Below are positions 38,847 through 50,315 of a stretch of 64,000 nucleotides of DNA, piece after piece. Both the position numbers and the translations under genes were made by a program. The DNA is taken from the NCBI GenBank assembly GCA_022457155.1, contig JAJGOT010000030.1:2545001-2609000 (forward strand), written 5' to 3'. A model generated the notes under the pieces. The model had not been told where the DNA came from. It saw nothing but the letters and a program-made list of their open reading frames with translations, and ran no database searches. Numbering within the stretch: the stretch's first letter is position 1; each line of letters starts with the position of its first letter. The stretch is from Cladopsammia gracilis (taxonomy: Eukaryota; Cnidaria; Anthozoa; Scleractinia; Dendrophylliidae).

Positions 38847-40959
38847 CTGTGGGGGTAAAAAAGAGAATAATCAACCCAACTATTAATGTAACTAGTACAC
38901 AGCTGAATCTCTACGAAATCCATTTTGACAATTTGCTTCAATGTTCTGTCCTCTTTATTCTAGACTGCGTTTTTCACTGACTTTTAGATCCTTTTATTTA
39001 AGCTTATGGAATTTACTTCACCAGCTACGTTAACCTACAAGCGTTCTCCCTTTAACATATTAAAAATTCACAATTTGTACATTTAGCAGTATTTTTTTCA
39101 GAATACGTGCACTTTTTATTAACTTAAATTGGTATGGAGAGCATGGAGCATTATTTTTGTCTCTGTTTTTACGCATACTCTGATGTTTTTATTCAGAAAT
39201 GTTCAGTAAACGTGAAAAGAAACTGAACGCATGTTCGCCGTTAACCTTTCTAAAATGACCAAAGACTTGATACTCGGTGGTGTCAGATCTACAGATTAGG
39301 ACAAATGAATGTGGGCTTTTATTGCTTGCATTAGGGGCGGGGCTTTAAACCACCCAAAGATATGGCGGGGAGGGAGTATGCGTAGTCTGTTCCTACCACT
39401 GGTGAATCGTTGGGCTGTTTCAGGAAAGGATACTTTGTTACAATCATTCTTGCCATTTTCTTCCTTCCTTCACTGTCCAACTTCTGGGAAAATTGCCACG
39501 TGGCGCTGCAGTTGTCACCAACAATCGACTTCCGTTTGTTTGAGTTTGGGACTGAATGCAAAATTATAGGACCCCGAGACCCCAGCCAAAGCCCCACGGA
39601 AACAGGACAGCACATGACCAAAGCCCAACAGGACTGTAAATTGCAAGATTGCAGAAATACAGAACCACGGTACAATGGAGATGAGACCCAGAGCCCGAAA
39701 GGACAATAAGACAGAAGAAACAGGGAAATATAAATTGCATGGAAGGTAAAGGGGAAAGAAAGGGATGTAAGCACAACTAAAGGCCCCCAAGTGAAGGAGA
39801 AATGTAGAAACGCAAGAAGATGAATTGAAGGAGTTAAAAAAAGCGCCATAAGAATTTTGATTGAAAACAAACAAAACAAAAAACAAAACAAACAAAAACA
39901 AAAACAAACTAAAATTCTTGATCATTGATAATTTGTAATTCATATAACTTAAGCTTAAACTTAAGTTAAGCTTAAGCTTACATGCACTTTAGTGAGCTCA
40001 CTAAAAACTTATTAATAAACAACATAGATTGATAATATGAAAATAAAATTATCTGCTCAGAAGGTCTGTCATTCTCGTCAGGAGCACAGTGAACGGACCC
40101 GGTAGAGAGATAATTTCAGTAAAACATGTCTAACCGAAATAATAAGCTTAAGCTTAAGTTAAATATGCGTACGAGAGACAAGTAACCGTTCGATGAAATT
40201 TACGACTTATTTGCCAAATTTATTCGGTAAACTCTCTACCACACGTTTCAAACCGTGGTACCACAGCTGGCCCTAAGTGCCTGAGCAGACTGTTATCAAT
40301 CTATGTAGTTTGTTTATACAGTAAAACTAGTCTTTTACCTCAGAATGTCCAGGTATTGAAGATGATTTGAGCTCTCTCTTTTGACTGATGCCGTGGTTCA
40401 TTGGGCGACTGAATAACTGCAGACATGAGCGATCAAACAGAGACTACAAGTCATGTTTTCGATTGCAGATGCTAACTGTACTGGCTGAAGACTAAAAACA
40501 GCTGAGCCATCCGTAAAAACATAGTAATTTTCATTCACAAAATAGCCAAGCGTGAAAAGAAAAAGAACATTGAGTCATTTCGGCTAGTCTGCTTGCGACA
40601 TTTGTTTGTACGCGCAATTTGAATTCAAACGTTGGATAAGGACCTGGGGCCGAGCACACGCAGATACGCAATAAATAGGGATTTTATGCTTTACATAAAT
40701 ACCGTATTATAGTATTTGATGTATGAAATTGGAAATAATTAAGCGGAATGATTTTTGTAAGGGAAAAGAAAAAAAAACAGTAATTAAAATTATTAAAGTC
40801 ATGTTGATGATTCATAAGAAAAATTTGGTGAAATAAAATTAACTAAATAAAGTAGTTTTTTTAGGGGGGAGGGGGGAGGGAGTTTTTTTTTTAACGATGC
40901 ATGAAACCACTCTGATTCGCCTTGAACCAACTTTACAAAGAAAGACTTTACAAAGAAAG
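38847..40959. other. Interior of the palindromic-end element, no clear gene
   Basis: Several medium open frames occur on both strands near 39309-39943, with Trp/Cys-rich low-quality peptides. AAAC-rich simple sequence lies at 39865-39910. TTAAGCTTAA palindromes cluster at 39950-39980 and 40145-40160. None is a supported gene. Confidence 0.35.
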
Positions 40960-41401
40960 ACGTTACAAAGTAACATCAATCTAAGTGACCATGCCATTTC
41001 TATTTAAGAAGCGATACATCTTAATTAAGATAGTATTACCTTAAAAATCTGAAAAGCATCTTAAATTAAGTTCAAGATAAAAAAACATCTTAAATTAATA
41101 AGTGCTTTCTTTAATTAAGATTCAAGTATTCTTAAGACTTTTAATAATAGATGAATACGTCTGAAATTAAGACGCATTCGTTATCTTAAATTAAAACTCA
41201 TCTGCCACTAACTTAAAGTAAGATCCATGTCTGTATTAATTTAAGAGGCGTATAATAATGTCAGACTGAATTGAAGATGACCCTGTCTTAACTAAGGTGA
41301 GTGTTGTCTTTAAATAAGACTATAGCCGTCTTATTTTAAGACTGCATACATATTGCCTAAGAAGGATAATATCTTAATTTAAGATTTCGGTTTTTACGGA
41401 G

Positions 41402-43065
41402 TCCTAAAATAAAATAAATGGGAGCTGGTGTTGGTCAGTGTTGGGTTTTGAGCTGTGGGTCGCTGTAACTGCCATGGGACTGCCCCCAATCTTCATTAAT
41501 TTTTGTCAGGGAAGGAAAATTAGTCTGAAAGTGGATGTATTAAGTACTGTTGTAGACATGGGTCTAGGACAATATGCAGCGGTGTTCTGTTTATTTTGAT
41601 TGTCTCAATTAAATTCCATCTCTATTCGTTTGAATCGTTGAGATCACAGGAGGAGGTTACTGCTGCTGAAAAGTGATGTTGTCCAAAAAATAACAACTCA
41701 ATGGTGAAAGTGGTATGAGATTCTCCCAGCAGTAACAATACTATATTTTGGATACAGGTCATGGGAATTACAAAATTGATTACAAAACATGAATATTCAA
41801 GATGAAGCAACAGATTCTCTGCAAATACCATAAGCAATGTATAGAGACCTGGATGGAGAATTTGTAGGTTAAGACCAGGACTTAGGCCTTCATGACCAGT
41901 TAGCACCTTTAAAAATCTTGAAATGAAAATTACTTTGTTGATGTACATTCTCCTTACTGGTGTCAATGCAGTTCACATAGCCATATAACTACAGTGAATT
42001 TGTATTCAATTTCCACAGACAACTTATGTTGAAGGTGATCAGGTTCTCAATTTGTATAATCTATGTACTTGCTCGTACACTGATATTGTGAGGAGATTTA
42101 AGATACTGATCACCGTTCCAATAATAAATGTGAATCAGTAATGTTGATGTGTCATGTGTTTAGCTACATGTATACGGTTACTACACATTGACATTAGTTG
42201 GTCATGATTGCTAACAGAAAATTGTTTTTTTTTTCCTAACAAAATGTTTTTATCCAAATTGTAAACAGAAATTCTCCTTACCAAACCATTCGAATGTTAT
42301 TTCTTATTGAACTATTTTATGAAGAATGCTGTAAACTCAAGATACTGTATACGTATACAACTCGATCACTGTTTCATTCACAAACAATGCTACATCATGT
42401 AAATGTTGTATATTTGGGAAATAATTTCCACCTGTGTGATCTGTAGTTTTGATCATTTATCTGTAGTTTTGATCATTTAAAAAGTTCCGTAGTGACGTTA
42501 GTGAGAATATCAGTAAACATCAAATTACAGTGTGTAGTAAGAGAATTATTTTTCAGTGTTTGATTATCCTCTCAGTAGTTGAGCCGGTGATTTGAGCTAC
42601 ATTTCTTCAGCTGAAAATTTCTTAATCGCTCAGCTCTTCTTCTCTGAGCCTTTCCTGTAATCAGTGTTTGCTTTTGCCTACCGTATCAGGTATGAAAGAT
42701 ATTCGTCAGGAGTATTTAGCTGATCGTGTAATTCTTGCCGCCTCTCGTTGCGTCTATACAAACAGAATCATTTTGTCCAACACTTCCAGCCGGTGTCGCC
42801 TCTCCTGATCGGTTTCGTTCAGAATTCTAATGGCGGCATTTTGTCAAGGCGTTTGAATCTAGTCGAACGATGTGCCTAGGCTGTTCGAAGTCTTTGTAAT
42901 CTATGCTCTCTTTGTCTCTTCGTTGCTTGATCGCGATCGCGCTGAATTTCAAGTCACCGTTCAGCGGAGTTTCGGTGGTTAATTTTCACGGACAAGGATT
43001 TCCAGCCACTTGTGGAATCCAGATTTGTTGTCTTTGCTGTTCTTTCTCATTTGCATCAGAAATTT
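41402..43065. other. Non-coding stretch, nothing recognised
   Basis: A short direct repeat TCTGTAGTTTTGATCATTTA occurs twice in tandem near 42440-42479. No coding frame or RNA gene is supported. Confidence 0.35.
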
Positions 43066-43258
43066 AAGAATTTGTTCATGCTTAGCGTGCGTATATCGAG
43101 TTATGGATGCACGCGGGAAGTTTGGAGAGCACGAAAGATGCGTAAGAGTTGCACGAGGCGATAGCCGAGTGTAACTCTAGCTTCTTGAGTGCTCGCCAAA
43201 CTTCCCAAGTGCATCCATAACTCGATATACGCACAGCTAAAAGCATGAACAAATTCTT
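43066..43258. repeat. 193-bp inverted-repeat element
   Basis: AAGAATTTGTTCATGCTTAG at the left is matched in inverse by CATGAACAAATTCTT at the right. The inner arms GCGTATATCGAGTTATGGAT and complement are perfect. It looks like a MITE. Confidence 0.7.
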
Positions 43259-44407
43259 TTATAACATAGCGAAAGGAAAAGAAAAAATATTGATCGCATG
43301 ACTGAACGAAAAAGGGCGCGAAAATTTTGCCGCGTATCGCAGTTCACCTTGGCGAAGCTCAATGAAAGTTCACCTTGGCAAAGCTGTTCAAACCGCTTGA
43401 TCTGGAAAAAACGAACAAGCATGCACAATTTTCTGAGATTGTCTTCTAATAATTGGCTTTGAAATATGGTATATGCTTTATGCTTCCTTGAAAATGTTCC
43501 TAAACACTGTTTGAAGCGGATTGGAACCGAAAAATCTCACTTCGCAGCTGTAGGAACTAAAACGAGCAAGTTTGTTTTTTCGCATCACGGGTTGTTGTGT
43601 GCAAGTTTTGTCGAACTCAGTCTGTCTTGTCAATGGAGAAATGGTTCATGAACTGAAACAGAGACTCGCTGTGCAGTCCAAAATCCGTTGTTAATTGAAG
43701 AGAGAACAACTTATGCTTTCAGTATGGATTAACTTCGGACTTGAAATGTGTGGACTAAAGATGCGGGTTCTTTAACGAATGGTCCGTGTCAAAACAAAAA
43801 CAAGAACAATTCAACTCGCTTAATTTTCTGGAAAGCTGGGTGCTAAAGGAGAGACTAAAAAGCTGTATCGAGTGCAGGTAACGTTTTTTTAACGTTAATT
43901 TGTGTCCAAATGTATTAATTTTTGTAAGACTACCTTGATTGTAGTTTTTTCAAATCTGATAGCTTTTCGCTCTGTTCGGTCGCATGCTTGTTCAGTTTGT
44001 TTTTCAATTCTGAATTGAAGTCTTTACAAATGCAACATTCTCTGCAATTTTACTGTTGTATTTTCTGTTGTCTGTTGTTTTATAATAGGTATAATTTCCG
44101 TAGAAAACATCGGTTTGTGAAATTTTAGCGTAGCGTGTTCACGAGTTTGAGTAAACTTGTAAACATCGCTCCGCCAAGATAAAAGACTAACATGAATAAG
44201 CTAAGATTTTTGGCATTTTCATACATCATACATTTTCATAAAATCGCATCCATTTGGCCCGGCGACATATGTTCCAGCTGTGTCTGGATTTTTTTCCCCT
44301 TACACCAAGCTAAATTCCAAGAGAAAAGAGGTAAATAACATTTAATTTTGAGACAAAGCGTGACTATAATTTGTTGATTTGTTGCGAAAATTATTTGTCG
44401 CGTTTAG
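43259..44407. other. Non-coding stretch before the first DIRS element
   Basis: No gene or repeat is supported. Open frames near 43466 are short and unconvincing. Confidence 0.35.
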
Positions 44408-44689
44408 ATTCTCCCTCACCGTTGCTGACGTCAGTACGGGACCACGTGAGATTGCGCGAGCAAGCTTGCTTTCATTGTGCGAATTTGTTTGCCAGGATAA
44501 GACTTGTTGTCGAGTCAAGAACGGTTTTTCCTTTCTTCAACGTGACAAGCGGGAGTAATCTTTCGCTTGTCACACTACAAGTAATTTTCAGGTACAATTA
44601 CCTTTTTCCGGCATAATTGCCGGCTTATTCGGCCGCTACTTCAAGCTAGCCGATAAAATATTCTTGCGGAACTCTTCGCAATCGAAGAA

Positions 44690-45439
44690 ATGGCGGGAAA
44701 CGAAGACGAGGGAGAATCTCTCGTTAATGAGACCTCAGACAGTCTAGAGAAATCTCAGGACAATGCTGCGAGGGCAAAAGAAACAAGAAAACAAAAGAAA
44801 GCGGGGAGCTCTCGAGAGGAGAAAGAAACACCGAAGAATAAGCCCTGCTCCTCGAAAACAACGGTGACAAAGACTGACTTTGTCGAAAGTATCAAGACTT
44901 CAATCTCGGAGAGTATGGTCGAAGGTTTTCGCCAGATATCCACTTCTTTGTCCGCCGAAATAGCGGGTGTGCTGTCGTCGACAGCTCGTATTCCTTCCAA
45001 ACGACCTCGTAAGGAATTATCTGACAGTGAATCAGAGCTTGAGAGCGATGAAATCGTGCCTCCAAAACGGCCGCGCGCCGCGAGTCTTAACGATGGCAAC
45101 GAATCTGTCGATTTGTCTCTGGATGACCAAGTCGACTCGCTCTTTACTAAAGATAGCTCAAAGGCAAACGAAACCAAGAAAACCGAGGGAACGGTCGAAA
45201 GCGACTTCCTTGGGACCATTGCTGCTGAATATGACCTTGATGAGGCCTGCTCAGCTGACGTGGACGCAAAACTTGCGAAGATTGTGAACAAAATGGTCCG
45301 GACAAAATTGTCCCATGAAAAGCTGAAAGAAAAGCTGTTAAGCTGTACTAGACCGGCAAACTGCGAAAACGTAACAGCGACAAAAGTAAACCCCGACGTT
45401 TGGTCGAAAATTCGATCAAGCACGAGTAGTCGAGATTTA
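44690..45439 (+). pseudogene. DIRS gag-like ORF, N-terminal part
   Basis: The frame starts MAGNEDEGESLVNETSDSL. It is Ser/Lys/Glu-rich, with SKRPRKELSDSESELESDE and a helical segment (VDAKLAKIVNKMVRTKLSHE). The last parts (KVNPDVWSKIRSSTSSRDL) match the second DIRS gag (RVNPEIWANM). At 45440 it runs into a nested element starting CAGTCAAAATACTCAG. The gene resumes at 49745. Confidence 0.75.
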
Positions 45440-45924
45440 CAGTCAAAATACTCAGCGCGTTCCGCTTATTGTTTGGGAATGGCTTTCATTAATCGGGGAC
45501 GGATGGGGTTGTTAGTAAAACGCGTAACGGGTAACGGCGTAACGACGTAACGAGATTCGGCGTAACGAGATTTTTTTATTTTTTTTTTTAATTTTGTTAA
45601 TTTTTCATTTTTTTCTTATTTCATTTTTAACCCGCGAATACGCGAAGCGGGTGCGCGTAATGAACGGTTTATTGGAGACGATGGCAAATTCACTCACTCA
45701 CTTGCTCACTCGCTCGCTCAATCCATCAGTTGACCTCTGTAAACTTCCTTCATAATTCCACTGACCAGTGCGTAAGACTTTCGTGGGAAAGGAATAGTTG
45801 ATCGCCGAAAAAGGGTACAATTTGAAAGCCCTGCTCTAATATGTTGTATTTCGTGTCCTTTAATGGAACATTAAAACCGATCAGCAGACTTCTAAATAAA
45901 GAACACAATTTCTACCGCATATCT

Positions 45925-45999
45925 ACATGCATTTAGTGGCATAGTTCATGGACCTCCGCGCGGGAGGCCAGGAGTTCGAGTCTCCTTCTCCACCCAATT
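45925..45999 (+). other. tRNA-like (SINE-type) sequence
   Basis: TGGCATAGTTCATGG resembles a Pol III A box. GGAGTTCGAGTCTCC forms a T-arm with TTCGAGT loop and matches a B box. CCTCC...GGAGG could be an anticodon stem. No matching 5' acceptor strand is seen, and T-rich sequence follows, so a tRNA-derived SINE head or pseudogene is more likely than a working tRNA. Confidence 0.4.
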
Positions 46000-46442
46000 T
46001 TTTTTTCTTTTTTTTTCTTTTTCTTTTTCGGACTGGACATTATAAAAGTGATGCACTGTTTATTTTTTTTTTTTGCTTTCTTCAAAAGTTCTTGCGTTCG
46101 CAATGTTGCGTTTAATACACTTTAGCATTTCTTATTAGCGGGTTGGCTCACAGGAGCCTTTGATTTTATTTTATTTATGGAATAAACAGAAGTGATCAAG
46201 GATTTAATTAGCGCAAAAAAAAAATCGTATTTGGCGCGATTTGTTTCTTTTTTCGTCTTTTGGCAGGCGCCATTTGTAAAGAGTAAAATTTGCATATAAA
46301 GCCGACCATGGGTGCGCTCGTACGTAGCGTAGATTAATAGCGTATAATTCTCTCAAGAGCCGTTTTCGTTTAATTCTCATTTTGTCCAGTCTTTAAGCGA
46401 TGAAATATTTTGTCAAGTTGACGCTAAAGAGATCACAAGTTA

Positions 46443-46560
46443 GCCTGCGTAGCTGGCAATTTTGTTGGCGTGCGCGATGCTGAAACGGCAGAGAGTAAAA
46501 CACTTTCTTCTATTCATTCCGGCGTCGCGCGCGCCAACAAAACCGCCAGCTCGGCAGCAA
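46443..46560. repeat. Inverted-repeat hairpin, about 118 bp
   Basis: Left AGCCTGCGTAGCTGGCAATT and TTGTTGGCGTGCGCG pair imperfectly with right CGCGCGCGCCAACAA and CCGCCAGCTCGGCAG. It is a diverged palindromic repeat inside the nested elements. Confidence 0.5.
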
Positions 46561-46703
46561 AAAAATATTTTTTTTATTATAATCCATACTTCAATTCGAA
46601 CTCCTTAAACAGCTTGCACATACATTAAATAAACTTTCACATCAAAAACTTGCTTTATTCTAACTTTTTTAATACACTGAGTACAAGTCAGAGCCTATAC
46701 TTA

Positions 46704-48340
46704 CAGTGCGGCTACTGTTACCGGGGTCACCCAGACAAAGTTAACCAATCACAAAGCAGAACGGGGACAATAGATTCCAACATTTTTAACTTCAGCCAAT
46801 AACATGTCGAGTACAGAACAATGAAATTTCAACTTGTTCACTCGTGAAGGTTATGTTGAAAACTGAAAGCTTTCGCTACCGTTGACTTTTCGATTTAAAA
46901 ATTTGAGTAGTTTTACATGCTACATGAATGAATGTCATGTGTCATGCGAGTGAGCGAGAACTGATCTCAAACTCTATGAAAGCAGTGAACGCGACAGCCG
47001 ATGTTTGAGCAAATTGCGTGGCGGATTTGAATTCTCGGAAAAAATAACAACTAAACCGCCGGCTGTTTGCAAATGTTACAAGGTACACTACCAGCGTAGC
47101 ATATATAAGCATTTATTTTCTAACCGTTTGAACAAGAGCGGCTCCTTCATTTCAATTCTTTTTTATTGAATTGTTGTCAGAATTTTTTCCGTTGCAGATT
47201 TTCTTTGCGGTTTGAGCACTAGATGGGTTTCTTTAATCTCCCAAGGCGGTCGTGACGGTTTTGAAGAAATCATTTTGGTGAAAGTATTAAAAGTCTATAT
47301 TTGTATATGCCAAAAAAAAAAGAAGAAAGAATTATTAACCAAACCTCGAACTCTGTGAAAAAAATATTCTAGTCTGACGGTTGAGTTTTTTTTGTCAGGA
47401 ATTCATTGCGAGGGAGTTATTTTGTTTTTTGAATCGTCTGGAAATTACTAACTCAACTGGCGAACCGCTGTATTATCGATGGATTTTCCGGCAGTGAAAT
47501 ACATGTTGAAGAATGCGCCGTTTCTATAAGACGATACTTTTTTATGCAGTTTTGAATTTCTCTTTTACTTAATTTTATTTCAGCTTAATCCGACTGCCCG
47601 AATTTAACGCGTGGAACTCAAAGCGCATAAAACTTAATTAACCACGACGGCGAACAAGCCGTGTTTACGTTGTTTTGAAATCCGTAGGTCACTGTTTAAT
47701 TTGCCTGAATTATGACCGTCGCTTTCACTTGTACTTAAGCAGTTAAGAATATTTTCTTTCGCTGTCGTCAAGTGTATTTATTTTCCAACCCCGCCGTTGA
47801 CGCCGTAGAGAAAACTTGAATCTGTTACGAGCGAACAAATTATTTTAAATCCACCACCAGCACTTTTATTTGTGTAGACATACGGTACAGCCGTCGTATT
47901 CCATATTTTCACACAGTTTGGAGTTTCTGTTTCAGTTGAATCGCCGACATTAACCTTCCAAATCGCGCTGTTAAAACAAGTCAAGTTCAAAAGGGGTGGA
48001 ATCGAAGTTAATTAAAAATCCAACGCTGTACAGCCAAAACTCGTATCACACAGTTTGGAGCTTCTCTTTCATTTGAATCGCCGAAATTTACCTTCCAAAT
48101 CGCGCTGTTAAAATAAGTCAAGTTCAAAAGGGATGGAATCGAAGTTAATTGAAAATCCAACGCTGTACAGCCAAAACTTGTATTGATCTGTTTTGATGGC
48201 GAACGAACAAGTTGAAATTTCATTGTTCTGTACTCGACATTTCATTGGCTAAAGTAAAAAATGTTGGAATCTATTGTTCTCGTTCTGTTTTGTGATTGGT
48301 TAACTTTGTCTGGGTGACCCCGGTAACAGTAGCCGCACTG
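46704..48340. mobile_element. Third-level nested Tc1/mariner-like element
   Basis: The ends are CAGTGCGGCTACTGTTACCG and complement with TA on each side (46702-46703 and 48341-48342). Inverted arms of about 150 bp run on with a short gap (GTCACCCAGACAAAGTTAACC and complement). It has no transposase. Confidence 0.78.
47911..48181. repeat. Two tandem 136-bp units
   Basis: CACACAGTTTGGAG...GTACAGCCAAAAC occurs twice head to tail (starting 47911 and 48047) with about 10% differences, inside the innermost nested element. Confidence 0.8.
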
Positions 48341-49744
48341 TAAATCAAATCAGTACATTGATTTATTTTAATCTGGCCGCTAACCGGGTTTTGCAACTGA
48401 GCTTTATTTTTTTTTTCACCGAATGCAATGTAAATGCAATGCAAGGTAACCATTACTTACCATCGAGCTTTCTCTCGCAAACAAATATGACATCTGGAAA
48501 AGAAATTCGTAAACGCAATTTGTTACAATAAATTTTTAGTTACAAAAGTCGATAGCGCTTCGAATCAATACGGCAATAGCAGGCAAACACATACAAACAA
48601 AAAACTTATTACCAAACAAACTACAACAAACATCCTGTCACTGAAAAAGCAGTACTAAAAAGAAAAGCAAAATAAAAGAAAATCAAACGACTGAAAGTCC
48701 AAACTTACCGTCATCATTCTCCATCTTTATAACGTCACAGTCGTGAGAAAGTGCGCTCGCAAGGCGCGTGCCAAAGGTGAGAAAAAAGAAACAAATCGCG
48801 CCAAATATCATTTTATTTGAAATGTTACATATCCGAACAATATTAGGATTTTTATGCGTGTAGCGAAGTTATTTTCCGTTAACTCGTGACTTTCAAAGTG
48901 TCTTCCAAAGAGATCTTCAAGGTTTCATTCAAATCTCGGACGTTACAAAGAAATATTCAAATGCTCAAATTACTGGTCACGCGTGACGGAGCATGGCTGT
49001 AAATCCTTGATCACTTCTGTTTATTCCATAAATGAAATCAAACAATGAAATGAGAAAAAAATGAAAAAAAAAAATAAAAAATGAAAAATAAAAAATAAAA
49101 TAAATAAATAAAAAAAAATCTCGTTACGCCGATTCTCGTTACGCCGTTACCCGTTACGCCGTTACGCGTTTTACTAACAACCAACGGATGGCATTATTGA
49201 AATCAAAATTCAGGTTTTAAATTGATTATTGAAATCTTCCAACGGTAGCTTCATTTGAAATAACGAATGCTGATTGGTTTGTTGTTGACATCAGGCGAAT
49301 GTTCACGTGCAAAGCACGCAACAGTTGGCGGCTTGACACATCTGACCTATTTCTGTTCGCTCAACAAAAATTCATCACTGAGTATTTTTTTGACGTAAAT
49401 AAGCTCCGCATTTACAAAACTCCGAAGAAGAATTCTTAAAATGGTAGTGTGCTGGTACTGAAAGAGAAATTTTCACTGAAAGTGAAGAAAATTTCCTATG
49501 AAGTCCAAGTGACTGAATCGACTTTGAAACCAACGGCGACCAACGGTTGCGTATTTCGCCTGTGACCTTTTGACCCAGGTCAGTAAATAAACCAATCAAC
49601 ATTTATTATTTCGAATGAGGCTACCGATGGAAGATTCCAATAATCAATTTAAAACCTGAATCTTGATTTCAATAACGCCATCCGTTCCCGATTAATGAAA
49701 GTCATTCCCAAATAATAAGCGGAACGCGCTGAGTATTTTGACTG

Positions 49745-50304
49745 TAAAGTTCCAGAGACTCCAAAACATCGTTCAAAAAGCGATGATTCCACTGATTAAA
49801 CTTACCGATCAGTGCATGAAACCTGAGGTTTCCGCGCAGCAATTATCAAGTGAAAATTTTGCACGAACCTTGCTTGCAACCTCGTTCCCAGGGTCTCTCT
49901 TCTCTGGGGGCGGGAAGAAGAGAGACCCTGGGAACGAGGTTGCCTTGCTTGATGTTATCGCTTTCTTGGGCCACGTTAATTGTGAGCTCATTCAAAGACA
50001 GCGTGATTTGATCAGACCTGATCTTAACAATCAATATCGGCAAATTTGCGCTGAACATGTTGGTTTTACCGACTTATTATTTGGGAACGACCTCCCAAAG
50101 CAAATACAAGACATAAGTGCCACAAACAGAATGGGTCAGAAGCTGCAGAGCACTAACAAGGCCAGTGAAAATCATCACCGCAAATCACAGTTTTCAAAAA
50201 ACGGTCAAACTCACCGACCGCACTTCAACAACCGTGGTCATCGATACCACAGGACACAAACTCCCTACCGCAAGCGGCAGGAGAAAGTGGATCAAAAGCA
50301 ATAG
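49745..50304 (+). pseudogene. DIRS gag-like ORF, C-terminal part
   Basis: The frame resumes after the nested insertions (KFQRLQNIVQKAMIPL). It includes DVIAFLGHVNCELIQRQRDL and VGFTDLLFGNDLPKQIQD, matching the second DIRS gag (LALLGHSQYEFSLKRREAIR, SLLFGDDLQQQLNN), and ends in a basic, Gln/His-rich tail. A 66-bp hairpin element at 49877-49942 adds codons in frame. Confidence 0.75.
49877..49942. mobile_element. 66-bp hairpin MITE inserted in frame in gag
   Basis: CAACCTCGTTCCCAGGGTCT and its complement form almost the whole element. CCTTGCTTG is duplicated on both sides (49868-49876 and 49943-49951), a 9-bp target duplication. Element plus duplication is 75 bp, so the frame is kept. I recall its peptide (SFPGSLF...DPGNEV) as common in cnidarian gene predictions. 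Confidence 0.85.
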
Positions 50305-50315
50305 CAGTCCACAGC

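Larger units (their letters stand above)
37634..41401. mobile_element. Element with long ends made of TCTTAAATTAAGA-type palindromes
   Basis: The left end CTCCGTAAAAACTGAAATC and the complement of the right end CTCCGTAAAAACCGAAATC match. Both ends (37634-37990 and about 40960-41401) are filled with many variants of ATCTTAATTTAAGA. Such subterminal repeats are typical transposase-binding arrays. A target duplication is not clear (TC at most). The interior holds one possible exon on the - strand. Confidence 0.6.
45507..49182. mobile_element. Second-level nested element with long inverted ends
   Basis: The ends are GGTTGTTAGTAAAACGCGTA and complement, followed by GTAACG-type repeats. ACGGATGG lies on both sides (45499-45506 and 49184-49191, one base off on the right), an 8-9 bp duplication as in hAT or Mutator-like elements. 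Further inverted similarity reaches about 46290 and 48780. No transposase gene is visible. Confidence 0.75.
45440..49744. mobile_element. Tc1/mariner-like non-autonomous element inserted in DIRS gag
   Basis: The ends are CAGTCAAAATACTCAGCGCG and its complement, flanked by TA (45438-45439 and 49745-49746). The inverted arms are long, at least 100 bp (for example AAATTGATTATTGAAATCTT near 49217 against its diverged complement near 49635). Leaving it out with one TA restores the gag frame. It has no transposase. Its left arm is itself interrupted by 45507-49182. Confidence 0.8.

Noticed and set aside
39331..39943. Trp/Cys/Phe-rich frames on the - strand of 142 and 186 codons
   Set aside because: They overlap each other, lack domain features and splice logic, and look like repeat DNA read through.
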